Source: Xiphophorus maculatus (Eukaryota; Chordata; Actinopteri; Cyprinodontiformes; Poeciliidae). Taken from it: 64,000 bases of DNA. Numbering within the stretch: the stretch's first letter is position 1; each line of letters starts with the position of its first letter. The stretch lies in contig NC_036443.1 in assembly GCF_002775205.1 (NCBI RefSeq), positions 10,159,698-10,223,697 of the forward strand, read 5' to 3'. Below, piece by piece: positions 13,401 through 26,900 of this stretch. The translations under genes and the position numbers were made by a program. The notes beneath the pieces are model-generated. The model worked only from the letters and a program-made list of their open reading frames with translations, searched no databases and was not told the DNA's origin.

Positions 13401-14908
13401 TTAGTTTGGTTGTGGTACTCCAACACAGTGCATAGGTGTGAGAAAAAAGAAATACAGTTTTTGAAATATTTTTAATTGTACAAACACCAAAATGATAATG
13501 CTACATGCTATTTTGTGATTCTATCTCAAAGATAACAGGTTACAGGGAAGATGTAACTTAGACATGATGGACGTATGGATTTGACTAATTGTGTTATTTT
13601 GTTAGCTTATCCAACAGATTTAGCTTAAGAAACATCTCTGGTGTTCACTTACCATTACTGTGTCTGATTTTATGAAAATCTTACACTTTGCATGGGTAGA
13701 AAAACAATCTTCAGGCCATACATCAACGTTCTCACATTCTGTTTCCTGGAGTCAGGTTCTCCTTCTGAAAGCCACTGCTCTGGTCTTAGTGGCGCTAAAT
13801 AAAGCAGGACCTAAATGTGGGGTGGGGGGACCGGGGGGGATGCATGAGTTCAGGTCAAAGGAAATGTAAAACCATAAACCAGAAGTGTAGCTGTGTTTAC
13901 TTGAATATTTGTCCTCAGGCTGGCTGCCTCCGCATTGGAGAACAAGAATTACTTGAATGAAGCCTTATCTCCTAGAGGAGTTTGATAATGAGGCATTTCT
14001 AGTTTACTCTGAAACAGAATTATTTAATGAACTGCATGTTTGCTGCTTAACACTACATATTACTGAGACCTCATAGATCAAATGTAATTAAATTGGTGGG
14101 TCAGAATAGAAGTGTGATGTGAAACTTAGCCAAAATCATGTAAAATCAAGTTTTGGCATTTTGGCAGCAAGACAGTTAAACGTGCTTTACATAATAAAAA
14201 CATAATGTATTAAATCGAAAAGAAACATTGTAATGGCAAAATGAAGAGAAGTAATAACATTTTGAAATCCAGGCTAAAATTAATAATCTATGTTCACTTT
14301 TTAATCAGACAAGCCTAAACAAATGGGTTTTTAAAATTGAGCTAAAAAGAAGAATTGTATTTGAATAAAATTAGTGAACCAGGTAAACATCTTCTGGCTA
14401 CTGATAATAATAATGTGGATATGTTCTGTTAGAATGAATTAATTTGATTTAAATATACAATAAAGTACCCTTCTAACACTAAAATTGTAATGAAAAAAAT
14501 TCCAAATGTCCTGCAATATTTTTTGCAAAGAGATAGAAATTTGTGTTTTTTGATGTACATGTCTCCAATTTCACGTAAGTGATGACAATGACGACTTTTT
14601 ACGCCACTGTTAAAAGTGTTCACATTAGGCTCTCGACTATGGCAATCTACTGGATGGTCATTAAATCAATAACTCAAAATACTTTCAGAAAATCATAAAC
14701 TATTAACTGGAGAACTTCACTTAAATAGTTCATTTGAATATCTACTGGGTAACTTGGTGCTTCATCAGCTTTTTATTAATAAAATATTGAGTGGCTGCTT
14801 TGATGTTTCTGTGTTCAGTTTCCAGGTTTGAGCAGCTGACATGAAATAATATGCTGAATGTAAAAAATAAATATTTGGAGCAAATCTTGTTGAAATTTTC
14901 CTTTTCAG
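7494..14908 (+). other. Putative first intron of the plekhg4-like gene
   Basis: Starts with GTAATG and ends with the acceptor CTTTTCAG at 14,901-14,908. No convincing exon of any other gene is visible on either strand. It carries a degenerate Tc1/mariner-like element (8,702-9,835) and, at about 10,050-10,345, a GC-richer non-coding block without a protein-like frame. Whether it is really one intron depends on the first-exon assignment. Confidence 0.45.
8702..9835 (-). mobile_element. Degenerate Tc1/mariner-like element with transposase remnant
   Basis: The left end (TCTTGCAAAAGTTTTAATCTC near 8,710, then TGTAACCTTATGACCACAAA near 8,755) and the reverse complement of the right end (TTCATACCCCTTGAAC near 9,815, then ACATTTTGTCACTT) are imperfect inverted ends of one family. 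Inside, the minus strand at 9,249-9,512 keeps an open stretch with the motif ELIREVAKRPMVT, the linker following the paired-like helix-turn-helix of fish Tc1 transposases. Frameshifts and stops elsewhere show that it is dead. Confidence 0.6.
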
Positions 14909-17900
14909 AACCTTGATTCTGTGGAGGGATCAATCCAGCACCTCCTCTCTGCGTTGTATCCCCCCTATGAAGCCACCGCCCCCACTCTCCTCAGCCAGCT
15001 CTTCCAAATCATCGACGGCCGCTACCAGAGGGATGCCCTGCGCTGTTTTCTGGACTTCCTGGTACCGGCCAAGCACATTTTAGATACCGTGCAGCAGGCT
15101 GCATGCGTAAGTTATTCGCTGAGACCGTATCAACAGAATATGAATCACTTCAATTACATACATGTGTAATAACATCATCATGTTGTCCACATTCAGGCTC
15201 AATACTCCAATGTGCTGTTCCTCTGCGAGGGCTGGCCTCTTTGTTTACGTGACCAAGTGGTCGTCCACCTCGCTCCCATCGACCCTTCCCTTCTTCAGCC
15301 AGGCGACTTTTACCTCCAGGTGACGCCATTCTGCGACCAATCAGCTCGCATCGTGGTCTGCAGCTTGCTGAAGGAGGAGGGGCTTGCAGTGGAGGTGGTA
15401 GAGGAAACCCCGGTCCCTGAGACGTCCTATCCTTGTATCTTCAGCTCTGGCTGGTTGGATGAGATCAACCAGGACCGCCAGGGGTCGCCGCTCAGACAAT
15501 GCCTAGTCGCTACTGAACGAGGCGTGGTGAGGTTGCCATGGGAGCGGGTAGCTGTGCCTGATTTTGTGCAGCTGGCACGTTGTGCTGGGAGTAGCATGGC
15601 CTCTGCTGCTCCGTCAAATTCACCTTTAACTCCGCCTCCTCCTCCACCTCTTCCTGATTCGTCCAAGACTTCATCATCTGATAATGCCTTCTTCCCTCTT
15701 TCCTCTTCAAAGAAATCTGAGCAACTTAATCCTGTGACTGCTAGTCAGAACTCAGGTTTAACATCTTCCCCAGCAGCTTTCTCGGTGGAAACCAGGATAT
15801 GTCCAGCAAAGCACGGCATTGCTGTGTCACTTTGCCTGGTAGACGCTAGAACTTCATCTTTGTCGCATCTGGTAAAAATTAAAGGAAGTGAAGCAGAGCA
15901 TAAGCCAATAGGCTGGGTGTCCCCGCATACATGGGATAGTCGCTTTACTGGGACAAATCAAAACGCAACCGCAAAAACAGAAAAACCCAGCCTCTCAGGA
16001 GGTAATATAATTGACTTCAAAGTTGGGAATAAAGGTGCTGTAGCTTCTGAAAATATATTGGAAGATAAACAGAGAGACTCTAAAGCACAGAGAATGAGCA
16101 GACATGAGCTAGCAGCTGTTGCAACAGGGGACTATATTGATATTCTGCAGGCCAAAATGCTCTTCGATAAAGATTGGTCATTGACCGAAGAACAACAAAG
16201 CATGCAAATGCACACCAAAGCACAAAAACATCCAAATTGGCAAAATCAGCCAATCATGCAACCATTCAGCACACAGTTGGAAGTAAATTCTCAGACAAAA
16301 GCACAAGACGTATCTGGAGACGTAGGACCTCAATCTGTTCGTGACCATTCCCTGAAGGAACACCCTTCCTCCGACTCCCTGGACTCCCCTCAGTGTATTC
16401 GCACTGTGCGCTTTGCAGAGAAGCCCTGTACCCCATGCTTGGCCAGACGGCAGGGTGGGAAGGTCTCCAAGGCTCAAGAGCTGAGATGTCGATACAGAGA
16501 CTCATACCAGGCTGCCATACAGAACCCTGTCACCTTTGGGGCTGAGAATAACAGAGGGAATATGCCAGCCGTGGTGGAGGAGGACACGGACACCTCACAG
16601 AGCGCCGACAAACTGAGAGCCAAGGATTCATGGAGAGGTGTTCAAGACACTAGATGTCATCCTGGAAGCTGTAATCAGTCTCCTGAACAACTAGGTGGGG
16701 ATATTTGTAAAGAGTCAGGGGAAATAAACTGCGTCCCGTGCAGAAAACCAAAAGAAATAAATGTCATGCCCTATAATGATGGCAGAGTACAATCTGTCAA
16801 ATCTTCTGGCAACTTTCACAGCACGAGCACAACAAATCCAACATCAGAAATGAGGACACAGACTACAAACGTTCTGTCAGCTACTGATGATCTCAGGTAC
16901 CCGGACAATTTCAATAAACAGCATAGATCGAAATTTAGTTCAGCTGAAACATCTGAGATCCACATGCCTTTCAACCATCTTGAAAGCCATCAAACCAGAC
17001 CCAGTTTGATGACTATGGCTCCAAACTTTAAGTCTACCCCAGCGCCACAAAACAGACGAGACACCCACCCAGACAGGAGATGTTCATCTCTCTCCACGGC
17101 GGTGGTGGACACCTCGGAAAAGTGTGAACTGATCATTGTCGAAGGCCAAAACGTCCGGAGAAAAGAAACCTCTGAGCCTTGCGCAGAGATTCCTCAGCTG
17201 CATGTGGTCAAATGTAAAAACAGCACAGCCTTCAGGCTGGTTTCACCGAAGATCAACAGAAAGAAAAATCCTCTTCCAGGTAAAGAACTGATCTTGCTTT
17301 CATCATCGCAGTTTGAAACATTTTTAGCACATTATTTTTAACGTGTTAATGCAACACGTTAAAAATAAAATGTGTTGCAGTTGCAGAGCAGCTTGGCACC
17401 AGAAGAATCAATAGTCATGAAACAGAGAACTCATCCCAGATGACTCCATCATCCTCCACCGAGACCAAAAGGGCTTCTCGGCAAGCGTCTGCTCGTCCCA
17501 GACCGGACCACCTCCCTCTGGGATCACCAGACCCCAGAGCCCATCCCGTTTACTCTGGGTTAGCCTCTCTCACAGGTCATTTAAAATTTCTTACTGCTTT
17601 AACCACAGATATAAATTTTTGTGCATGCTATAGTTCAACACCTCTAAACAAAGGTGACCAACAACGTTCACATTACAAAGTGAACACTAAATGTATTCCA
17701 ACACATGTAAACAGAATTATCTTGTGTCGCATAGATGATAAAATACCGTCTACCAAAGTTTAACCAAACACCAATCAGTCTTTTAGAGATTGGTTACCTG
17801 ATTCAGGTGAGGCCTGACTACATTATTTGACTCCACAACTTCTGATTCGCTCCCTCCACTGCAGGCTGCAGAGACAGGACAGGCCGGGCGATCGTTGAAC

Positions 17901-20900
17901 TCTACGGACACGATCAGGGATGGGAGTCAACAGTAACAAGCCACGAGCTGTTCCAGATGCTGCTCTATTTCTACTCCATCACCAGGTGAGAAAGAAGCGT
18001 CTCAGATGGTGGAACCTGAAAAATAAACAACATGGGAACTGGTTTGTTGCAGACACTCGCTCCTCATTTTTGGTGTTTGTCTACAGTGGTGTCAGTGTCG
18101 ATACATAGTGCTGTGGTCAAGTGTCTACACGCAAATTTTTAATAAAACTTATATGAAAACTATTTCATGTCAAAGCTGATATTTCTTTTAAATTGTCTTA
18201 TTATCTTTAGAGAGAAGCCTCTTATTTCCTGTTAGTAACAAACGTCTTGGTTAAATAATAACACTTTGGAATCAAATTTTCCAGGAGTATGAATCATTTT
18301 TGGACTCTATTGTAAGTTTTACCAGGACTTCATGTATGTCACCATCAGTCCAAAAGCGCCTTTGTTTGTGCCTGTTTGCAGAAAAGAAATCAGAGAAGCC
18401 GGAATGACGCTAATATTTGATGCAAGGAAAAAAAGTCCTCAACCACAGTTCTACAAAGCTCTGATGGCCCTTCATGTAAGAAGCACACAAAGTATATTTC
18501 AGGAGAACGCTGCAGGTTTAACTACTGTTTGCATGGTAGTATGTGACTGGAGGGCCACTATTAGCATATAATGACTGGTAAGTAATGTTGGGCATGGCTA
18601 ATGTGAAAATCTTTACAGCCTGGAGTAAAAATACAAGTTTCAGGTTACGCAAAAGTCACACAAAAATTTAAACTACTAGAAACATAAACCATTATCTAAT
18701 TATTAAACACAAAACATTCTTTTTTTTAAGAGTTTATTTTAGGAATTTTACCAGGTTGACTATTGATGTTGCTTTGCATTTTTTTTGATTACCTTAATTC
18801 AACAAAATTGCTAGTCCATTAAAAGGTTGTACCTTGTGTTAACCTGTTGCAGGAGTGGTCACCTCGTGCTGTGAATAGTTTGGTTCTGCTGGTGGACAAA
18901 GAGAACAACCCTCAGCCAGAAAGGTGTCCCGGCATCCAGGTTGAATTATTTCATCCAAACACACTGCGTTTGCATTTTCTGCTGAGGATGTGTGCTCAGA
19001 ATTGTCTTTGAGCCTTAAACCACAGAGAACATCACAGAATGGATATAATTTGAGGCATAATGTAAAAGGAAGTGATATAAAGATAGTCAGTTTAATTGTA
19101 TGTATCTAATATTGATGCAGACTGATTTGGTGACATCAATGAAAGCGTTACTCAAGCTGGTGGAAGTGAATCAGTTGAGCTTCGGTCTGGATGGCACAGC
19201 TCATGGCTACTGTGACTGGTTGGAGCTGCATCAGGTAGGAATCAAATATCATATGGCAGCTTTTGCTTTTCTGCTCGACTTTACCTATAAGTAGGGAACT
19301 TATGCTTTGCTCTGGATATGTGTGTAAAAAAAAGTGAATTTATTTTTTTTCCCAACTTATTTTCTTCTTCTATTTCCAAAGAACATAGATCTAATGTCTC
19401 CTAGTAAATGCAATGGTTTTATGTTTTTTCTTTGACTTGTCAAATCTCACTCTCCTTCAGTTTTAACATTTTACTCATCAGCATTTTGGTTTTTAACTTG
19501 AGGATTGAATGCACACACACTACTTGTTTAATCACCTGTTTAATTATAGATAAACTGGACCTCAGCTGCTTACTAATATATACAATTTTAATTTGTACAA
19601 AGAAAATCAAGGTACCAAACTGTACAATCTGGTCTTTATAGGTAACTCAGTGTAGTTAACAATTTGAAGTGTTATACATTTCAAAGAAGAGCTGATCTAA
19701 GTTACTCCTGATGACAACAAACAAACCAAAAAAGTAATCTAACCCACTCTCCAAAAATCAAAACCCAACTACAGTATCAAAGTTAATATTTTGTACTTAG
19801 TGTACGTATAGAATATCTAAGTGAAAATGTGCAGGAACCCTATTGTTGTCTTTCTTACTGGTGATCATTCATTCATGCATCGTCACATCTTATCTTTGAT
19901 TTTCAGAGACTTTTCCCTTTCGTTAACAATCTCCACGAGGTTTCCAGCCTGTTACTGAGAGCCATCAGTAAGTTAGAGGAACTGCGGATGACCGAGACGG
20001 TGCAGGTAATTTTACACTCCATTCCTTTCCTCTCAAAGATCCCATTATGGCGAGTTTTGTAACTCAGTGTGAGATAACTGTTCTATGGACACATTAATAC
20101 TCTGGCAAACAGGCTGTACAGCAATGCATGATGGACCAGAGGACTCTGATGAGGGACGTCTTGGAGGACAGTCGATTGGTCGGCCTGCAGAGGGAGGGCG
20201 GGGCCATCCTGGCTAGGCTGAGGAAGGAGAGTGACTTGAAATACCCTCACTGTGAGGACCTTAGGTACCCAACAAACATCATGTTGTCGCTTTGAACTTC
20301 TACAGAAAGCTATAGAGTCCAGCTTTACTGTGAGACCATGAGATCCACTTCAGATTTGAAGAACATTCATGACAATCAAGATTTTTTTTTTCTCCAAGTC
20401 AGAGTCACCAATGGTCTTTTCTTTAGTCCGTAAAGACAAACTGAAGTTGTGATCTTGAGTTTGTAGGAGTGTCTCGAATATATCTGTAAAAGTTCAAAAA
20501 TGTTCTTTCAACAACTTGTAATTGTCTCTTTTCTTTCTAAAGTGATGCAGTGGACTCTGTTACCAGTCTGTACAACTATGTGGAGGAGCAGGCTCACATC
20601 CTGGTGCAGAGGACGAATGTATCACTGGAACATCTGGAATACCTGCTGCAGCTCAGGGAAATGGAGGGACACTTCATGCAGGTCTGTCATGTTTTTCTCA
20701 TGATCTCTGATTTTCATGTATGTCTGAACTCTGGTAATATTTACAGTGCTGTACAGAAGTTGCATCCAGCTATGATATACATGCATCCCATGTTACTTTC
20801 AAGGCTTAGAAATGCTTTTTCAAGGTTTGAGTAATTATTCAAGAAACAACTTTTTTATATATTGATTCTGTTATAGGACTGACTTGATATTTGATTTTAT

Positions 20901-23900
20901 TTTATTTTTTTCAATGCAGAATTAGTTCGGATTTTTTACGTTATTAGTTATAGCGCTTATATTTTTACTATAGTTCAGATGAGCGTTATAAATGCCTTCT
21001 AGAACAATAAAACGGGACAAAAATTTAGATATTTAGCCACATTGACAAGAATATTTGGATGAATTAAGGTGAGGCTTTGAAATCCAAAAACACTGCTACA
21101 AACTGTTGAGGACGGTGGCGGTACCATCATGCTGTGGGGAATTTCTTTTATTTTTCCGTCAGCCTTACCGGTGGACGATATTCTCAAGAAGGAGAATTGG
21201 TTATTTATACAGTTTTCTCTTCTAGTAACTACTGAGAGGCTGTAGTTAACTAAATTGGTCATAAACTGTTTTACATGTTGTGTCATTTCTCATGCACAAG
21301 GATTATAACATGTTAGATTACAAACATTCAAACAAAAATGGACCTGAATAGATGTTGCACACTTCAAAATGCTTTCATCTGAATAACAACTTTACTCTGC
21401 AGATTCAGCAATGGTTCGCTGTAGAGGGAGAGCGCCACCTAATGGAGGCTGAATCAGTCGAGGGCTCTGGAGAAAGAATGGAGCAGATCCTTAACAGCTT
21501 CACTGGCTTCCTAATTGAAGCTAGCGTGAGTTTAAATCTCCTTCATGACTTTCTTTTTGTCTCTGTGTTTTCCTATTCCTCCCTGAAGTCTCTCCGTCCT
21601 TCGTCCTCCAGGACCGCAGGCACCACGCCATGTCCTTGGTGTCAGAGGCAGAGAGACTCCAGCAGAGTGGGCTTCCCTACCCAGAGACGGCGGCCTTCAA
21701 GACCCTCATCGGCACTTTCCAGTCGGACCTGGAGGACTTCCTCTGCAGGGCGGAGGCATGTGGCCGAGAGCTGCAGATCATGGTCAACATATGTGATTTT
21801 TGTGAGCAGGTAAGATGGAGATGCTTGAGTGCCCAGTGCAAAATGCTAAAACACAAAATCTTACCAAGCAATTTTTTGGTCGTCTCTAGTGAAAATCTGT
21901 CAGTACATTTGACATAGGACAAAACAAACTTACAGGTAACTTTTCAGCAAGATATAGGAACTTTTTTCTAAGTCAATGATTCCTTAATACTGATGGAAAA
22001 AGTACTAGCTCCACTGGTAGATTATTTCACTTCTAATAAGGCAATTTCCCCATGTTATAAGTGAAATAATCAACTACTAGAAATATACATTTTTAACAAT
22101 ATTGTCTTATTTTAAGTGTACTGAGATATTTCCAGTAGAAACTAGACCAAAAATTATTTGTAAGTCTTTGTGTTTTGCAGTGATTTAGAGTAAGGCATAC
22201 ATATTTTGTAACAAAAAGAAAGGTAAAATTTTATTCTGTTTTTGTTGTTGTTGTTTTTTGTTTTTAAAACAGGCTGTGGAGCTTGCCAACGAGTGCACTG
22301 ATTATTTGAATCTTACTGAAGCCAGAAATCTCACAGTCCAATCCCCTGAAAGCGCCTCATGGATCAGTCAAACAAACACTCAGCTGGTGCAGAAGCAAAG
22401 CAAAGACCCCGTCCTGAACGCCACATCTCTTTGCCAGTCCGATGTCCAGGCTTCTCCTGACCGACTGATTCTCCAGTCTTTCCAAGAAAAGTTCCTCCAC
22501 TTCAGCCCGGAGAAACTCCACGAGGTGAAGGTCCACGCCGGCTCCCTGCGGGGATCTCGAGGGATGCACGTCTGGAATGCTGCCTGGCTGAGATTTCACG
22601 AGGCCCAGCAGCAGCTCCAGGAGAGGATGCAGGAGCTGGAGGAGCTTCGCCACCAGCCGGCAGATCCCAGCAGCCGTTGTGAGGGTCACTTTGTGGATGT
22701 GGTGAGCACCAACATCCAGACGGCCTCTCCGGGGGGACAGAGGTTGGTGGTGCAGTCGACCCCGGGGCCTCAGCGTTCTCAGTGGGAGGGCATCTTGTCA
22801 GGTGCAGAGGATTTGGGTAAAAGGAGGCCGGTTCTGGACAGCAGCAGCCCTAATCCAGCAGCAGTAGCCTGCAGTAACATTACCATCATACCGGAGGGCA
22901 GCAGTGATGCCGGGACAAACCAGGAGTCAAAGCAGTCATCTCACAGGTAATGAACTTCCTGAGGGCGCTACTTTGACTTTTAAGCTTTTATAATATTGTC
23001 ATTTTCCTAAAATAATGGCTTATGACATTTTTTGCCCAATTTTTAATTTTCTTTTGCCAAAATCACTTTTATTAAAAAAAAAAAGTTTCTTTTTCTTTAA
23101 TTATTATTGCCATTAACACAAATAATTGAGTTCAAGACATATGCAGCTTGTGAAAAAGCATTCAAAGCCCTGAAACATTAGCACCAAAGTCCTCAATACT
23201 TTTTACTGGGATTATATGCAATTGACCAATACAAAGTAGGGCATAATTGTGAAATCTGAAGAAAATGATGCATAATTTTCAACAGCTTAAACTGTTTTTA
23301 TTTAAATTTAGTGCAAGCAGTGGCCTTTAGATGTCAGCTTTGTTACTAAATCTAGGTATAAACTCATTTGTTCTATGAAAGCCTCAATGTTTGTTAGAGA
23401 ACAAACGGCATCATGGAGACCAAAGACCACAGCAGACAGCGGAGGCATAGAAGTGTTAATGAAACAATAGCTTCAGCTTCAAACCGTTCAGTTTATCCTC
23501 TCACAATTTCAGTTTCTCATGGTTCAATATTATCTTATCTGTCAAATCGAATAAGTCTTGATTTAGGATCGAGTTACATCAGTGTGAAAAGATGTTAAAA
23601 ATTGTTAAAAAATGTTTTAACAGTTTGTTAACAGGTAGCTTTATCAACATATTCTGCCACACCCGGCCCTATGAGGACATAGGGCCTTGATGTAGACCCA
23701 AAATGAAAATGAGTTTGACTCCATTGTGTAAGGAGGCTGTAGAAACAGTGAAAAGTAAAATATCACCCGTTTGTTGGATGGTTTCATTCTTAAATAGGTC
23801 AGCCAGGAGAACGGAGAGGGAAGCACGAAAGAGACACACAAGCAGAGCCAGAAGCGAGAGGGATGCCGCCGCTTTATCTCAGTCCCACCCCGTCGGCTGC

Positions 23901-26900
23901 CAGTGGTTTCCATGGAGACGGGGTCTGGGAGCGAGGTCGGTGAGCCAGGACTCGTGCGCCGCCAGAGCCTCGGCCGCTGGCTCCACACCTGAAGAGCAGG
24001 GGCCTCGGTCGCCACCGTGCTGCTCCCACCGCGGTCAGCCATCTTGCCGCATCCTGCAGGAAGCGCAGAAGTTCCAGATCTCTCGACATGGGAGCTTCTG
24101 CTCAGACAACTCCTGCATGAGCGACGGCGGCGCTGCTGGGGCCGAATGCTGTAAACACTCCAGCCTGCCCCCTGAGACGTATGGGAGAGCGTTTTGTTTG
24201 TCAGGTCCACAGGAGAATGCCAGCAGTGCTCTGTAAGTTGACTGTCAATGACTTTCCTTGCCTTTCATTCTTACTCTCTTACTCTCTGAAGTTTAATGAA
24301 CTCCTTTCCGTCCCTAAGCTGACAATGAGGAGCTTCAGGTACTCTCTCCTTGTGTTTTTATTGTTGAATTTTAATTTATCTTGTATTTATAAAATAACAA
24401 TCTTATCAAGTTCAATCTCCAACGCTTCCAGGTCTGTCAAGTTAAAGATTCAAGTCAAAAGATGTACTGTCTCTTCCAAAGTATCCAGAAATTTGATTAG
24501 TTTGCAGGATGATCAACTAATATTTTGTATGTATCAAAGAGGCAGAAAAATGTTATTTTTTTATTTTGGTCTTATTTATCAGCACTGTTAGCTGGTGAGG
24601 AATTCATCAAAACTGTAAATCAATAAGAGATGGTGTCACTTATAGAAGACATTCCTCTAACTGATTCATTTAAAGTTAGCAAAACAATTACAGAAGCATC
24701 TGTTTGGAAGTTCCATATGAACAATTTCTATTCTGTATCTTAAGAATCAAAACATGATTTTAAACTGAATTGACATCGTTTATTTTATCGAAGCATGCTG
24801 TGTTTCACCCTTTACGCCTGGTTGAAGGTAATGGATTTTTAAATTCCCTTTTGTGTCACCAGGAGGGTGCAGCATGTCATGGAGGAGCTGGTTTTTACCG
24901 AGAGGGAGTATGTGCGCTCTCTGGGTTACATCCTGACTCACTACCTCCCCCTGATGGACAGGTTGGACATTCCTCAGGATCTCAGAGGCAAGAGGGGGAT
25001 CATCTTTGGCAACCTAGAGAAGGTTTACGACTTCCACAGCCACTATTTCCTCCCAGAGCTGGAGGCCTGCGAGAGGCAGCCGGCCATGGTGGCCCGCTGC
25101 TTTCTCAGACACGTAAGAAATTTAAAAAAAGTCTATCTCACTCACTGTGCAGTTTTAAGAGTTTTGTACGATTGTTTAAATTTGTTGCGACAATAATCCT
25201 AACCTCGGCTTCCTGCAGAGTGAGAGTTTTGGCCTGTACGCCTTATACAGCAAGAATAAACCTCAGTCAGATGCGCTGATTCTTCACCGCCGCCATGACA
25301 TCTTTAAGGTCAGTTTAACGTATTTCCTGCCTGTTAGTAAGTTTTGATACAACACATTGTGAAAACGATGGGAAAATTTTACAGAAATCTCTTAAGATTA
25401 GGCTTAGAGAACTGCAGAAAACAATTTTGTGTGACATAAGCTATGCAATTACACAAATGTAACTCAAAGTAGGTTTTTTTGGCTCTTCACTAGGAGTTCA
25501 CTGTATGAGTCTACTGTTTTGTGTTGCATGTAATTTCTCAACCAGAAAAACTGTTTCTCTTTCAACTCTTTATGTTTTTTACTGGGCTTTAAAACAAAGC
25601 TACGAATAGTTTGCACAACTTTAGAGCGCTATTATTCACAAAGAGTTTATGAGGTGTTTTTAAAGCATGCTATTTTGCATTTGAAACACCTTTTCTTTTG
25701 GGGGGATTTCAGAAGAAGCAGCAGGAGCTCGGGGACCTCATGGATCTGTCTTCCTACCTGCTGAGGCCCATCCAGAGGATCAGCAAGTACAGCCTGCTGC
25801 TGCAGGACATGCTGGCCTTGGTTGGACCCTGCAGATCGAAACAGAAGGACGCCGCTGTGTGCGCACACGGCGTGTGCGGCCTGGCTGCACCGGATTCGAC
25901 CTGCATAGAGAGAGACAGAGAGAGGAGTGAAATCCAGGCTGCTGCACACCTGATTCAATTTCAGATGCGTCATGGCAACGACTTGCTCACCATGGACGCC
26001 ATTCAGGATTGCGATGTGAGATATTAGCAGAGCAGAGCGCTTACGCCTTGACTGCTGGCGTTACACGACATCAACAGAAACTTTGTTTCCTTCGTCAGGT
26101 CAACTTGAAGGAGCAGGGGGAACTGATCCGCCAAGATGAGTTCACAGTTTTCTTTCGGAAGAAGAAATGCGTCCGCCGAGTCTTCCTCTTTGAACATTTG
26201 ATTCTGTTCAGCAAAACCAAGAGGACGGATATTGGAAATGATGTTTATGTCTGCAAACAGTCATTTAAGGTTTGTATACGCTAGCTTAAAACAAACAGCT
26301 GCTGAAGTCTTCACAGCCTACTTGTATTAAATTTTGCATACATGATATTGTGAATTTTGCAGTAAAACGCATGCCATTGTCACACTTTACCAGTAAAATT
26401 GGAACAATGCAGCTTCATAAGAAAGCCTAAAAATCTTTTCTAAATAATTCCCTGTTTTATGACAAACTTTATTATTTTAAGCATTCCTTCCCAATCTAAA
26501 GCTTTTAGTCTCTGCCATTTAAATTAGAATCTTTACTTTGCGCATATTTCTCACATTTCACTATCACTGGCAAAGACCTATTGGCACAGGGATCATTTAT
26601 CTGCTCTTGTGTGTGTGTGTGTTTTCCAGACTAACGATATAGGAATGACCCATAACTCTGGTGTGAGCGGACTGTGCTTTGAGATCTGGTTCCGCAGAAG
26701 GAAAAGTGAGGACACTTACACTCTGAAGGCCTCAAGCACTGAAGTGAAGGAAGCCTGGACCACTGACCTGGAAAGGATTCTGTGGAACCAAGCTGCTCAC
26801 AGTAGAGGTGTTTGTCGCAATATTAGATTGAAATACATATTTAGAAGTTTATTTTAAAAAAAAGAAGTCCTTTTTAAAAGCTCATTCTGAATACGTAGTT

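Noticed and set aside
23644-24210. 188-residue open frame on the minus strand over a RhoGEF exon
   Set aside because: Antisense of the exon 23,798-24,232, whose sense frame joins its neighbours in phase.
24300-24340. Possible small exon ending AGCTTCAG|GTACTC between the RhoGEF exons at 24,232 and 24,863
   Set aside because: Including it brings in a stop or breaks phase, while direct joining of 24,232 to 24,863 gives the conserved [10 protein letters not shown]-type entry to the DH domain.
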